Of a stretch of 64,000 bases of DNA, positions 54,780 through 63,822 are shown in pieces. The position numbers and the translations under genes are program-made. The number at the start of each line of letters is the position of its first letter. Positions within the stretch are counted from its first letter, which is position 1. This stretch comes from Lysinibacillus fusiformis (GTDB taxonomy: Bacteria > Bacillota > Bacilli > Bacillales_A > Planococcaceae): positions 1,984,001 to 2,048,000 of the forward strand of contig NZ_CP041696.1 in the NCBI RefSeq assembly GCF_007362955.1, in the 5' to 3' direction. The notes below the pieces were generated by a model. It was not told where the DNA came from. It ran no database searches and saw only the letters and a list, made by a program, of their open reading frames with translations.

Positions 54780-56663
54780 ATGATTAAAAACCGAGTTGTT
54801 TATTCATGTATGGCAATTCTACTCGCGCTCTTTATCGTGATGTTAGCAATACTCCCGAATATAGGAATAGAAACAAAAAGCAATGAATTTTCCTATGAAA
54901 CACTTGTTTTTAATAAGAATAAAGTTACAACAGTAGACATTGAAATCGCTGAAGAAGATTGGGAAGATATGCTTGAAAATGCTGAGGAAGAGGAATTTAA
55001 GCAAGCAAATATCACTGTGAATGGGAAAAGAGTTGAAAACGTAGCTATTCGTACAAAAGGCAATATCTCACTGAGTTCAGTAGTTAATAGCGATTCAGAT
55101 CGTTATAGTTTAAAAATTGACTTTGACTACTATGATCATACAAAGAGCCTATTTGGCCTAAAAAAAATGAATTTAAACAATAACTATAGTGATTCAACAT
55201 TAATGCGTGAATACATTTCATATGAATTAATGGAAAAAATGGGGCTACCAACTCCGGCACATTCGTATATGTACATTACAGTTAATGGTGAGGAACGTGG
55301 TTTATATTTAGGTGTAGAAGCAGTGGATGAAACTTTTCTCGCAAATAACTACGGTTCAAATAGTGGTTTCCTCTTCAAGCCAGACGGTGTAGGCAGTGAT
55401 TTGCAATACATTAGTGACAATATCTCAGATTATAAGGGAATAAACTTAAAAACAAATGAGGGAAATATTGATAAGTCAAAATTAGTTGAAATGCTAGATG
55501 CTATTAATAATGACGGTGATATTGAGAAATATATTGATGTCGATGAAATGCTTCGATATTTTGCTGTCAACACTGCTATTGTAAATTTAGATAGCTATCA
55601 AGGGAGATTGAAGCACAATTACTATTTGTATGAGGATAAGGGTGTATTCTCAATTATTCCATGGGATTATAATATGTCATTTGGAGGCCTTGGTGGAGAT
55701 ATAAAAACGGCTGGTGGGGTAAAAATCTCAAACGAATCAATTGATAGTAGTGAAACATTTGAAATGCAGAATATGGATCCAGCTAATTCTATTGTCAACA
55801 AGGATACTATTCAACAAAAACAACAATTTCCAGCTAGCGATACACCGCCGCCGATAAATGATCAAGACGGTTGGAATAGTGGTCAAGATAATCTTAATCA
55901 AGATGATGGCACGCCACAGGATGGTTCACAACAAAATGGAGGTCTTCCACAAGGTACTATGAACATGGATATGCTCATGGATATGTCATCCAACTTAATG
56001 TCTGATAGTGCTATTAATTTTAGCATAAAGGATCCAGTGTTTGGTGTGACGTTAGAAGAGCGTCCTTTATTAAACGTGCTTCTTTCAAATGACGAATATC
56101 GTAAGGTCTATGAAAACTATTTGGAAGAACTAGCGAAAAACTATTTAACAGAGGAATTTTTCCAGAATATAACGAATGGATTATCTGCTATGTTGACAAC
56201 GTATGTAGAGGCGGATCCAACTAAGTTTTCAACCACAGCACAATTTCTAGAGGGTGTACAAGGAGAGAATAGCCTACCTGAATTTGCTAAACAACGGTCA
56301 TCGTCTATTTTAAAGCAACTCTCAGGTGAATTAGTCATAGAAGCCAACCCAGGCAACGATATGCAGGGGGAAGAACCATTTCCAGAGGATTTTGCGTTTA
56401 AATTTGACTCTCAATTACCAGAAGACTTTGATCCATCACAAATGCCCCAAGGACCCCCGCAAGTGAATGTGGAGGGTAATCAAGATGGAGACATTCATAA
56501 GCAAGGGCAAGTAGGTGGCAAGATAGGTCCCAACAAAGGTAATGAACAAGTAGTACAACCTTCAGGGATTGATAAGAATACAACCATTACCTCAGGTGTT
56601 TTATGTATTGTATTACTTCTAGCACTTACATTTGTTTTCCGTTTCAATCGAAGAGGCATATAA
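54780..56663 (+). CDS. CotH-family membrane-anchored protein kinase-like protein
   Basis: The 627-residue protein has an N-terminal signal/anchor (10-30), a CotH kinase domain facing outside (TVDIEIAEEDWEDML, AIRTKGNIS, LKKMNLNNNYSDSTLMREYI, NLDSYQGRLKHNYYLYED with D271/N280, and IIPWDYNMSFGG with D296) and a C-terminal helix (about 600-620) near RFNRRGI. Between 320 and 415 there is a low-complexity Gln/Asp/Asn/Pro-rich insert inside the domain, and 545-590 is again Gly/Pro/Gln-rich. CotH in B. subtilis phosphorylates spore coat proteins; here the membrane anchors and operon suggest a vegetative surface substrate. Confidence 0.88.
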   Translation: MIKNRVVYSCMAILLALFIVMLAILPNIGIETKSNEFSYETLVFNKNKVTTVDIEIAEEDWEDMLENAEEEEFKQANITVNGKRVENVAIRTKGNISLSSVVNSDSDRYSLKIDFDYYDHTKSLFGLKKMNLNNNYSDSTLMREYISYELMEKMGLPTPAHSYMYITVNGEERGLYLGVEAVDETFLANNYGSNSGFLFKPDGVGSDLQYISDNISDYKGINLKTNEGNIDKSKLVEMLDAINNDGDIEKYIDVDEMLRYFAVNTAIVNLDSYQGRLKHNYYLYEDKGVFSIIPWDYNMSFGGLGGDIKTAGGVKISNESIDSSETFEMQNMDPANSIVNKDTIQQKQQFPASDTPPPINDQDGWNSGQDNLNQDDGTPQDGSQQNGGLPQGTMNMDMLMDMSSNLMSDSAINFSIKDPVFGVTLEERPLLNVLLSNDEYRKVYENYLEELAKNYLTEEFFQNITNGLSAMLTTYVEADPTKFSTTAQFLEGVQGENSLPEFAKQRSSSILKQLSGELVIEANPGNDMQGEEPFPEDFAFKFDSQLPEDFDPSQMPQGPPQVNVEGNQDGDIHKQGQVGGKIGPNKGNEQVVQPSGIDKNTTITSGVLCIVLLLALTFVFRFNRRGI

Positions 56664-56667
56664 AAAA

Positions 56668-56702
56668 TAAACCATATCCGAAACTTTAGGGTATGGTTTT
56701 TA
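56668..56702 (+). terminator. terminator of the PrsA-VTC-DUF4956-CotH unit
   Basis: AAACCATATCC and GGGTATGGTTT pair (one G-U), followed by TT. Confidence 0.75.
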
Positions 56703-56756
56703 GCGCTTCACATGCTAAAATAAAGCATTCATTTTTCGAGGGAGTCCTACAAAGTT

Positions 56757-57359
56757 ATGAATGATCAACAATTTGATAAATATTTGCATATTAATACGGT
56801 AGGCGATCAATATGGTTTTCCAAAACTTGCCCATTACCATCGCTATGAACCTACCCCATATACAGGACTTGACCAACTATTTCAGCAGTATGAGTTACCT
56901 AAAAATCCAGTATTTATCGATATAGGATGTGGAAAAGGGCGTGTCCCTATTTATATAAACGATAAGTTCCATATTCCAACAGTAGGTATCGAAATGGATG
57001 CAGGTTTTTATGCAGAGGCGGAGCAAAATAAGGATTGCTACCGTCAAAAAAAGAGTTCACGTGCTTCTATTTCCTTTATTCATTCAATCGCAGAAGCATA
57101 CACGATTAAAGCAAAAGACAATGTTTTTTTCTTTTTCAATCCATTTTCCATCAATATTTTCCGTACAGTGATTCACAATATCTGGGAATCATATGAACGG
57201 AATATGCGTGAAATTCATATTATTTTATATTATCCACCTTATGATTATTTACAATTTTTGCATCAGGGTACCCCTTTTGAATTACTACACGAGGTACATT
57301 TAGAAAATGAAACAAATGTCAACGAACGACTTTGCGTTTTTGCATTGAAAAAAGCTTAG
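56757..57359 (+). CDS. SAM-dependent methyltransferase
   Basis: The 200-residue protein has the class I methyltransferase motif I PVFIDIGCGKGRVPIYI and motif II-like VGIEMDAGFYAEAE. VFFFFNPFSINIFRTVI follows as the acceptor-side strand. The substrate is unknown. It is a single gene between terminators, with a GGGAG site somewhat far (12 bases) from the ATG. Confidence 0.82.
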   Translation: MNDQQFDKYLHINTVGDQYGFPKLAHYHRYEPTPYTGLDQLFQQYELPKNPVFIDIGCGKGRVPIYINDKFHIPTVGIEMDAGFYAEAEQNKDCYRQKKSSRASISFIHSIAEAYTIKAKDNVFFFFNPFSINIFRTVIHNIWESYERNMREIHIILYYPPYDYLQFLHQGTPFELLHEVHLENETNVNERLCVFALKKA

Positions 57360-57392
57360 AGCTGTGCCAACAATCCCATCTCTAAGCTTTTT
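57349..57392 (+). terminator. terminator overlapping the methyltransferase stop
   Basis: AAAAAGCTTAGAG and CTCTAAGCTTTTT form a perfect 13-bp stem. The gene's TAG stop lies in the left arm. Confidence 0.88.
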
Positions 57393-57592
57393 AGTGTTGT
57401 GTGCCAATGAGAGGAAGGTAAATAAGCTTCACCTTAGTTCTATACAATACTTATCTGCTGCGGTATGTGCAATGTATGCAAGAAAGAGAGTGGCGTACAA
57501 ATGAAGCTCTTACTTCTTATTTGAAAAATTCCTCTAGCTGAGATTGAAGCGGAGGGATAAAAATTAGTGTAATTGTGCAGTTTCCGTGATGT

Positions 57593-59029
57593 TTAGTATG
57601 CGCGAGCAAACCAAACTGTGTGTTTTGCCTCGTTCCCGCAATAAATACAAGTCGACTTGTTTATTGGTGGATTAAATGGAATATTTCGCGACGTAAATTT
57701 TGTTTCATCTTTTACTTTTTGTTCACAAATATTGCTACCACACCATCCAGCCAAAATCCAACCAGGAATTTTTTTATTAACTTTGCTATTAGTAATATGA
57801 TTTTGTAACTGTTGTAGTGAATCAATTGTTAAATGTGAATTAGCATCTCGAAATTGTCGAGCTTTTTCAAGTAGGCGCTTTTGCATCAAATTTAATTCTT
57901 CCTCAATGACATCAAATAATCGATCAAGCTCAACTGTTATTTTTTCTTCTTCATCGCGAAGCTTTAATACTACTTGGTGGTTTTGGAAATCACGAGGACC
58001 AAATTCTATGCGAAGTGATGCTCCTTTTTGTTCCCATTTATTAAATTTGAATCCTGGTGTTAAATCAGAATCATCTAATTTCACACGAATCCCTTTAGTT
58101 TTTAATACCTTGTATATGTCATCTAACTTCTCTAGTATCTCAGGATGCTTTTTAAATGGCCCAACTGGAATTAATACGACTTGGGTTGGTGCAATTTTAG
58201 GTGGTAATACCAGCCCTCGTTCATCCCCGTGCACCATAATAACAGAGCCTATTAAGCGAGTAGATGTGCCCCAAGAAGTAGTGTGAACATATTCATGTTG
58301 GTTGTTTTTATTTAAATATTTAATATCAAATGCCTCTGCAAATTTTGTGCCAAGATAATGGGATGTCCCTGCTTGTACAGCTTTTCCATCTTTCATCATC
58401 GCTTCAATTGAAAATGTATCGATTGCGCCTGCAAAGCGCTCTGATTCTGTTTTTGTTCCGTCAAATACAGGGATTGCTAGTAAATCTTCTACTACTTTTT
58501 TATAAATATCTAGCATTTGCAACGTTTCATGCCGCGCTTCTTCTTCCTCTGCATGAGCTGTATGCCCTTCTTGCCACAAGAATTCTGAAGTACGAATAAA
58601 AGGTAAGGTTTTCTTTTCCCAACGAAAAACGTTCGCCCATTGATTAAGTAATAGTGGTAAATCGCGATAACTTTTAATCCAATTTGAATACAAATAACCT
58701 ACCATTGTTTCAGACGTTGGACGTAATGCTAAGCGTTCTTCTAATCGTTCTCCAGCGGCCTCAGTAACCCAAGGTAATTCAGGTGAAAAACCTTCTATAT
58801 GATCCTTTTCTTTTTGAAAAAATGATTCTGGAATTAGCATTGGAAAATACGCATTGCGATGTCCGGTTGCTTTAAAATGATAATCCATTTCGGATTGAAT
58901 ATGCTCCCAAATTTCATAGCCATCAGGTTTAAATGCAATACATCCTCTCACCGGTGTATAGTCCATTAAGTCTGCATTTTGAATTGTTTCTATATACCAT
59001 TTTGTAAACTCATTTTGCTGAATCGCCAT
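57593..59029 (-). CDS. proS: prolyl-tRNA synthetase (short archaeal/eukaryotic-like form)
   Basis: ProS charges tRNA-Pro with proline. At 478 residues it is the short type without the bacterial editing insertion. Class II motifs are visible: motif 2 NQWANVFRWEKKTLPFIRTSEFLWQ, here in two blocks ending WQEGHTAH, RPTSETMVGYLYSNWI and the C-terminal zinc-type CIYCGNEAKHTVWFARAY. A T-box leader with a CCU specifier controls it. Bacillales often have a housekeeping long ProRS as well, so this may be an inducible second copy. Confidence 0.95.
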   Translation of the reverse strand: MAIQQNEFTKWYIETIQNADLMDYTPVRGCIAFKPDGYEIWEHIQSEMDYHFKATGHRNAYFPMLIPESFFQKEKDHIEGFSPELPWVTEAAGERLEERLALRPTSETMVGYLYSNWIKSYRDLPLLLNQWANVFRWEKKTLPFIRTSEFLWQEGHTAHAEEEEARHETLQMLDIYKKVVEDLLAIPVFDGTKTESERFAGAIDTFSIEAMMKDGKAVQAGTSHYLGTKFAEAFDIKYLNKNNQHEYVHTTSWGTSTRLIGSVIMVHGDERGLVLPPKIAPTQVVLIPVGPFKKHPEILEKLDDIYKVLKTKGIRVKLDDSDLTPGFKFNKWEQKGASLRIEFGPRDFQNHQVVLKLRDEEEKITVELDRLFDVIEEELNLMQKRLLEKARQFRDANSHLTIDSLQQLQNHITNSKVNKKIPGWILAGWCGSNICEQKVKDETKFTSRNIPFNPPINKSTCIYCGNEAKHTVWFARAY

Positions 59030-59061
59030 AATTGCTCCTCCTTAGTTATTGATAAATGTAA

Positions 59062-59290
59062 AAAAGCACAAAGCTATCCTTCTAACCAAGGACGTCTTTG
59101 TACTTTAGCAAACGTGGTACCACCTATTTTTAGTTTTATATTAAATAAAACTCTCTAGCGTTTTGTAACGGAAACGAACCGGTTATGTTTTCATAACTTC
59201 TCAGTGGTAGGTTTCAGTAAAGAATCGGGGGCATAGCTCTCAGCAATTACTATACTCTCTGTAACACTTCTTTTACTTACTTGGTCACAT
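59062..59290 (-). promoter_or_regulatory. T-box riboswitch for proS (tRNA-Pro)
   Basis: On the minus strand the T-box core AGGTGGTACCACG (59113-59125) is followed by a terminator (GTACAAAG...CTTTGTGC then T6, 59070-59103). Upstream is the Stem I region with AGAGAG, GCTGAGAG and a candidate specifier CCU (59209-59211) in GAAACCTACCAC. Uncharged tRNA-Pro would pair with the codon and the T-box bulge and allow read-through. Confidence 0.9.
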
Positions 59291-59340
59291 CATCGAAATA
59301 TATTTTTGATATTTTAACAAAGTAGACAAAAAAATACAAG

Positions 59341-59791
59341 CATGTCACTGAGCAAACATATTTTATTTTCCCGGAAATAAAATTACATAAGACCATTTTC
59401 TATTATGAGTTGGCTGTTAGTATTTCCAGAATGGAAGTTAGTTATATTATTTGAGAAGTTCTTTTAATTGTAGATCAAGCAATTTTCAAAAAAAGGGTGG
59501 ATTGTTATTTAGCAGAGAATCTTTTTTGGTAAATTTAACAAGCGTAATTGTTTGTTTTGTACTAGCTTCGCGCACTAATTGAAAGATAATTCTTAAAAAA
59601 CTAATTATACTGAAAAATCACTCTAGACTAAATTTAAAGAATGTTTTACAATGAAAAAGGCTTAAATGAATAATATTTGTTTTGAAAATAGATAGTTATA
59701 AATAATTATTTTTGCTATTGAGGAAATGCATTTAATTGTTTATAATTATCTGAAATATCTAATATTTGAGAATTTTCAGGGGGAATTAATT
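59341..59791. other. intergenic region between the proS T-box and the liv operon
   Basis: Very AT-rich; no gene or RNA was recognised. It must carry the proS promoter at its left end and the liv promoter to the right. AATTTTCAG at 59770-59778 is only a half match to the CodY motif. Confidence 0.45.
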
Positions 59792-61012
59792 ATGAAAGAG
59801 AATAAAAAGCTTAAAAAGTTCGGTTCACTTCTTGTAGCTTCTTCACTTCTTGCTGGCGTACTTGCTGGTTGTGGAGCAGGAGACGATTCAAGCTCAGGAG
59901 GCGGGTCATCATCAGGTGGGGGTTCATCTGACGGCGATACAATTAAAATTGGTGCCAATTTAGAACTTTCAGGTAACGTAGCATCTTACGGTTCTTCAAT
60001 TGGTGTAGGAGCGGAGCTTGCAGTTAAAGAGATTAACGATGCTGGCGGTATTGATGGTAAGAAAATTGAACTTATTAAAGTAGATAACAAATCAGAGAAC
60101 TCTGAGGCAACTGCTGCTGCTATTAAACTAGCAACACAAGATAAAGTAGTAGCAATGCTTGCACCAGCTACTTCTGGTAACACAGTAGCAACAGTGCAAA
60201 TTGCGAATGATAACAAGATTCCTATCGTTACAGGATCAGGTACGGCACCAAATATCACTGTGAATGATGATGGTAGCGTAAATGAGTATGCATTCCGTAC
60301 ATGCTTCATTGACCCATTCCAAGGGATTGTAGCCGCAAACTTTGCTGCTAGTGAACTTGATGCAAAAAATGTCGCTATTTTTGCTGATAATGCTTCTGAC
60401 TATGCAAAAGGTTTAGCGAAGTCATTTAAAGAAACAATCACTAAGAATGGCGGTAAAGTTGTAAAAGAAGAAGCTTACGTGGCTAAAGATGCTGACTTCC
60501 GTACACAATTAACAAACATTAAAGCAGCTAATCCTGATTTCATTTTTATCCCTGGATATTATGAAGAAGTTGGCTTGATTGTAAAACAAGCACGTGAAAT
60601 GGGTATTACAGTACCACTTATGGGAGCAGACGGTTGGGATTCTCCAACGTTAGTAGAGTTAGCTGGAAAAACAGCACTGAATAATACGTTCATCACAAAC
60701 CATTACTCTGCGGAAGACCCAGATCAAAAAATCCAAGATTTTGTAAAGGCGTTTAAAGCAGCTAACAGTGACAAAGCACCAGATGCATTTAATGCACTTG
60801 GCTATGACACTATTTATTACATTGCAGATGCTATCAAACGCGCAGGTTCTACTGACGGCGAAGCAATTAAAAATGAATTAGCTGGAACAAAAGATCTTTC
60901 TTTAGTAACAGGTACATTCTCAGTTGACGAAAATCATAACCCAATTAAAACAGCAACAGTTCTTGAATTTAAAGACGGTAAACAAGTGTTCAACTCTAAA
61001 GTAAATCCTTAA
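59792..61012 (+). CDS. livJ: branched-chain amino acid ABC transporter substrate-binding lipoprotein
   Basis: The 406-residue protein has a signal peptide with lipobox LAGCG, a Gly/Ser linker (SSGGGSSSGGGSSDG), and a type I periplasmic-binding fold (IKIGANLELSGNVASYG, AVKEINDAGGIDGKKIELI, PATSGNTVATVQIANDNKIP). It captures leucine, isoleucine, valine or related amino acids. ATG 59792 with GGGGGAA upstream is chosen over the frame start 22 codons earlier. A hairpin after the gene sets it apart from the membrane genes. Confidence 0.92.
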   Translation: MKENKKLKKFGSLLVASSLLAGVLAGCGAGDDSSSGGGSSSGGGSSDGDTIKIGANLELSGNVASYGSSIGVGAELAVKEINDAGGIDGKKIELIKVDNKSENSEATAAAIKLATQDKVVAMLAPATSGNTVATVQIANDNKIPIVTGSGTAPNITVNDDGSVNEYAFRTCFIDPFQGIVAANFAASELDAKNVAIFADNASDYAKGLAKSFKETITKNGGKVVKEEAYVAKDADFRTQLTNIKAANPDFIFIPGYYEEVGLIVKQAREMGITVPLMGADGWDSPTLVELAGKTALNNTFITNHYSAEDPDQKIQDFVKAFKAANSDKAPDAFNALGYDTIYYIADAIKRAGSTDGEAIKNELAGTKDLSLVTGTFSVDENHNPIKTATVLEFKDGKQVFNSKVNP

Positions 61013-61019
61013 CTTTTGG

Positions 61020-61055
61020 CAAGGGGGAGGCGGGCAAACTCGCCTTCCCTTTTTA
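61020..61055 (+). terminator. attenuating hairpin after the liv binding-protein gene
   Basis: AAGGGGGAGGCG pairs with CGCCTTCCCTT (one bulge), followed by TTT. It likely lowers read-through into livHMGF. Confidence 0.7.
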
Positions 61056-61218
61056 CGTATTATTGACAACTAGACTCATAGAAAAAAGCATAGATTCTAG
61101 CATAAGGAATCGGAAATAACTGTTTACGAGGGACACAAGTTTTTCTGCATTCGCTGAATTATGTAGAAATGCGTCCCGTTTTTGCATTCCTCAAAAAATC
61201 TAAAAGGAGTGAACGCTC

Positions 61219-62094
61219 ATGGAATGGATACAACAACTTGTGAATGGTATTTCACTAGGTAGTATCTACGCGTTAATAGCGTTAGGGTATACAATGGTAT
61301 ACGGTATTATTAAGCTCATTAACTTTGCCCACGGTGATGTTTTCATGATTGGGGCATTTATTGGCTTTTATGCAATTGCTAAATGGGAGCTTGGCTTCTT
61401 CCCAGCATTATTATTGGCGATGGTAGTTTGCGCAATCTTTGGTGTGTTAATAGAACGTATTGCATATAAGCGCTTGCGCAACGCAACGCGAATTGCAGCA
61501 TTAATTACAGCAATCGGTGTATCGCTATTGATTGAATATACGACTATTTTCTTCAGGGGCGCGCAGCCAGCGGCATATCCTGAAGTATTTAAAAATAGAA
61601 CATTAGATATATTGGGTGTTCAAATAAGCAGTACCTCAATCTTAATTTTATCTGTCGCTGTCGTACTGATGATTCTTTTACAATTCATCGTACATAAAAC
61701 AAAAATTGGGAAGGCGATGCGTGCGGTTTCACATGATGCAGATGCAGCACGTCTAATGGGTATTAACGTAGATAATACAATTTCTGCAACATTTGCAATT
61801 GGTTCAGCATTGGCGGGTGCTGCAGGGGTTATCTTCGGTGTGTACTATACAAAAATAGATCCTTTAATGGGTGTTATCCCAGGGGTTAAGGCATTCATTG
61901 CAGCGGTTCTTGGTGGTATTGGTATTATTCCAGGTGCGATGGTTGGCGGTATGTTACTAGGGGTCGTGGAATCCATGGTAAGTGCGCTTGGTTACTCTTT
62001 ATGGCGCGATGCAGCGGCATTCGTTATTTTAATTTTAATCTTAATCTTCAGACCATCGGGTATCTTTGGTAAAAACGCCCGCGAGAAAGTGTAG
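61219..62094 (+). CDS. livH: branched-chain amino acid ABC transporter permease LivH
   Basis: The 291-residue permease has about eight helices. GISLGSIYALIALGYTMVYG and KLINFAHGDVFMIGAF are the N-terminal signatures, and GKAMRAVSHDADAARLMGI is the ATPase-contact loop. It pairs with LivM. GGAGTG precedes the ATG. Confidence 0.95.
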   Translation: MEWIQQLVNGISLGSIYALIALGYTMVYGIIKLINFAHGDVFMIGAFIGFYAIAKWELGFFPALLLAMVVCAIFGVLIERIAYKRLRNATRIAALITAIGVSLLIEYTTIFFRGAQPAAYPEVFKNRTLDILGVQISSTSILILSVAVVLMILLQFIVHKTKIGKAMRAVSHDADAARLMGINVDNTISATFAIGSALAGAAGVIFGVYYTKIDPLMGVIPGVKAFIAAVLGGIGIIPGAMVGGMLLGVVESMVSALGYSLWRDAAAFVILILILIFRPSGIFGKNAREKV

Positions 62095-62107
62095 GTGAGC
62101 GGTAATT

Positions 62108-63043
62108 ATGAAAAAGTCTAAAATATTCTGGGGCTATGCCGTATTAGCGCTAGTCATCTATGCAGTTGTTCAGGCGCTTATTACAACAGGAACAATTGAT
62201 ATGTATTACAAAAATATGTTAATCACGATGTGTATTAACATCATGCTTGCAGTTAGTTTGCACATTGTCATTGGTATTACAGGCCAATTCTCGATTGGAC
62301 ATGCCGGTTTCTTAGCAGTTGGTGCGTATATTTCAGCCATTATTACAACAAAGCTAATGTTACCGTTCCCATTAGCCATATTCTTAGGGGCGCTTGCAGC
62401 AGCCGTGGCTGGTTTAATCGTAGGTATGCCAACACTGCGTTTAAAAGGTGACTATTTAGCAATTGCAACGTTAGGGTTTGCGGAAATTATTCGTATAGTC
62501 TTTTTAAATACGGACTATGTTGGTGGCGCAGCGGGCATGCAGGTTAAGTATTTATCAACTTGGACTTATGCATTCGTAGGAGTTGTTCTAACAATTTTAG
62601 TGATCGCAAACTTTACAAATTCGCGTCATGGTCGTGCGTGTATTTCCATTCGTGAAGACGAAATCGCAGCAGATGCAATGGGTATTAATACAACATATTA
62701 TAAAGTGGTGGCGTTTGCGATTGGTTCATTCTTTGCAGGTCTTGCAGGGGCTATTTTCGCACATAATTTCTACATTATTCAACCAACAACTTTTGGTTTC
62801 TTAAAATCATTTGATATTTTAATTTACGTGGTACTTGGTGGTTTAGGGAGTCTTTCTGGTTCTGTTATAGCTGCCATTTTCTTGACGGTTGTATCAACAT
62901 ATTTAGCGAACTTCCCAGAAACACGTATGATTATTTACAGTTTGGTTCTCATATTCGTAATGCTTTATCGTCCAACGGGATTAATGGGGACAAAAGAAAT
63001 AACGCACTTATTCAAGTTTGGTAAAAAAGGAGGTACAAAATAA
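62108..63043 (+). CDS. livM: branched-chain amino acid ABC transporter permease LivM
   Basis: The 311-residue permease has GQFSIGHAGFLAVGAYISA, LRLKGDYLAIATLGFAEI and the contact loop RACISIREDEIAADAMGI. It forms the channel with LivH, starts 13 bp after it, and its stop overlaps the livG start by one base. Confidence 0.95.
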   Translation: MKKSKIFWGYAVLALVIYAVVQALITTGTIDMYYKNMLITMCINIMLAVSLHIVIGITGQFSIGHAGFLAVGAYISAIITTKLMLPFPLAIFLGALAAAVAGLIVGMPTLRLKGDYLAIATLGFAEIIRIVFLNTDYVGGAAGMQVKYLSTWTYAFVGVVLTILVIANFTNSRHGRACISIREDEIAADAMGINTTYYKVVAFAIGSFFAGLAGAIFAHNFYIIQPTTFGFLKSFDILIYVVLGGLGSLSGSVIAAIFLTVVSTYLANFPETRMIIYSLVLIFVMLYRPTGLMGTKEITHLFKFGKKGGTK

Positions 63044-63822
63044 TGACTGGCAACCTTCTTATCAACGTTGAAAACATGGGCATTCAATTCGGTGGTTTAA
63101 AGGCGGTACAGGGTGTTAATATGTACCTAAATCGCGGTGAATTAGTCGGTCTTATAGGACCCAATGGTGCTGGGAAAACAACGAGCTTCAACATGCTAAC
63201 AGGGGTGTATACGCCAACTGAAGGTATAATTACTTTCGATGGTAAAAAGATAAACGGCCTCGCACCTTACCAAGTAACACAAAAAGGAATCAGCCGTACG
63301 TTCCAAAATATCCGTCTATTTAAAGAACTATCTGTTTTAGATAATGTAAAAGTAGCGAACCATTCACTTGCAAGACACTCTATGTGGGCATCGATTTTTC
63401 GTCTACCGAATCACTTTAAAGGTGAAGCAGAAATGGAGCAGCAATCTTTTGAGTTCTTAAAAATCTTTGGCTTAGACATTTATAAAAATGAGCTTGCGAA
63501 AAACTTGCCATATGGGATGCAACGCCGCTTAGAAATTGCGCGTGCGTTAGCAGCAAATCCGAAATTATTATTACTGGATGAGCCAGCGGCAGGGATGAAT
63601 CCACAAGAAACACACGACTTAATGGAATTAATTGCGTTTATTCGAAAAGAGTTTGGTTTAACTATTCTGCTGATCGAGCATGATATGAGTTTAGTAATGG
63701 GAATATGCGAACGTATTTATGTACTCGATCACGGCCAATTAATTGCAGACGGGACACCAGAGGAAATTCGCAACAATCCGAAGGTAATAGAAGCTTACCT
63801 AGGTGAGGAGGTTATCAGCTAA
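63043..63822 (+). CDS. livG: branched-chain amino acid ABC transporter ATPase LivG
   Basis: The 259-residue ATPase has Walker A GPNGAGKTT, the long LivG-type insertion between Q-loop (RTFQNIRLF) and signature, signature LPYGMQRRLEIARA, Walker B LLLLDEPAAGMNP and switch His in LLIEHDMSLV. Start and stop overlap its neighbours by one base. Confidence 0.96.
   Translation: MTGNLLINVENMGIQFGGLKAVQGVNMYLNRGELVGLIGPNGAGKTTSFNMLTGVYTPTEGIITFDGKKINGLAPYQVTQKGISRTFQNIRLFKELSVLDNVKVANHSLARHSMWASIFRLPNHFKGEAEMEQQSFEFLKIFGLDIYKNELAKNLPYGMQRRLEIARALAANPKLLLLDEPAAGMNPQETHDLMELIAFIRKEFGLTILLIEHDMSLVMGICERIYVLDHGQLIADGTPEEIRNNPKVIEAYLGEEVIS

Noticed and set aside
59770..59784. CodY box before the liv binding-protein gene
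   Set aside because: Only AATTTTCAG matches the 15-bp consensus; the right half is the ribosome binding site. It is not reported as a regulatory site.
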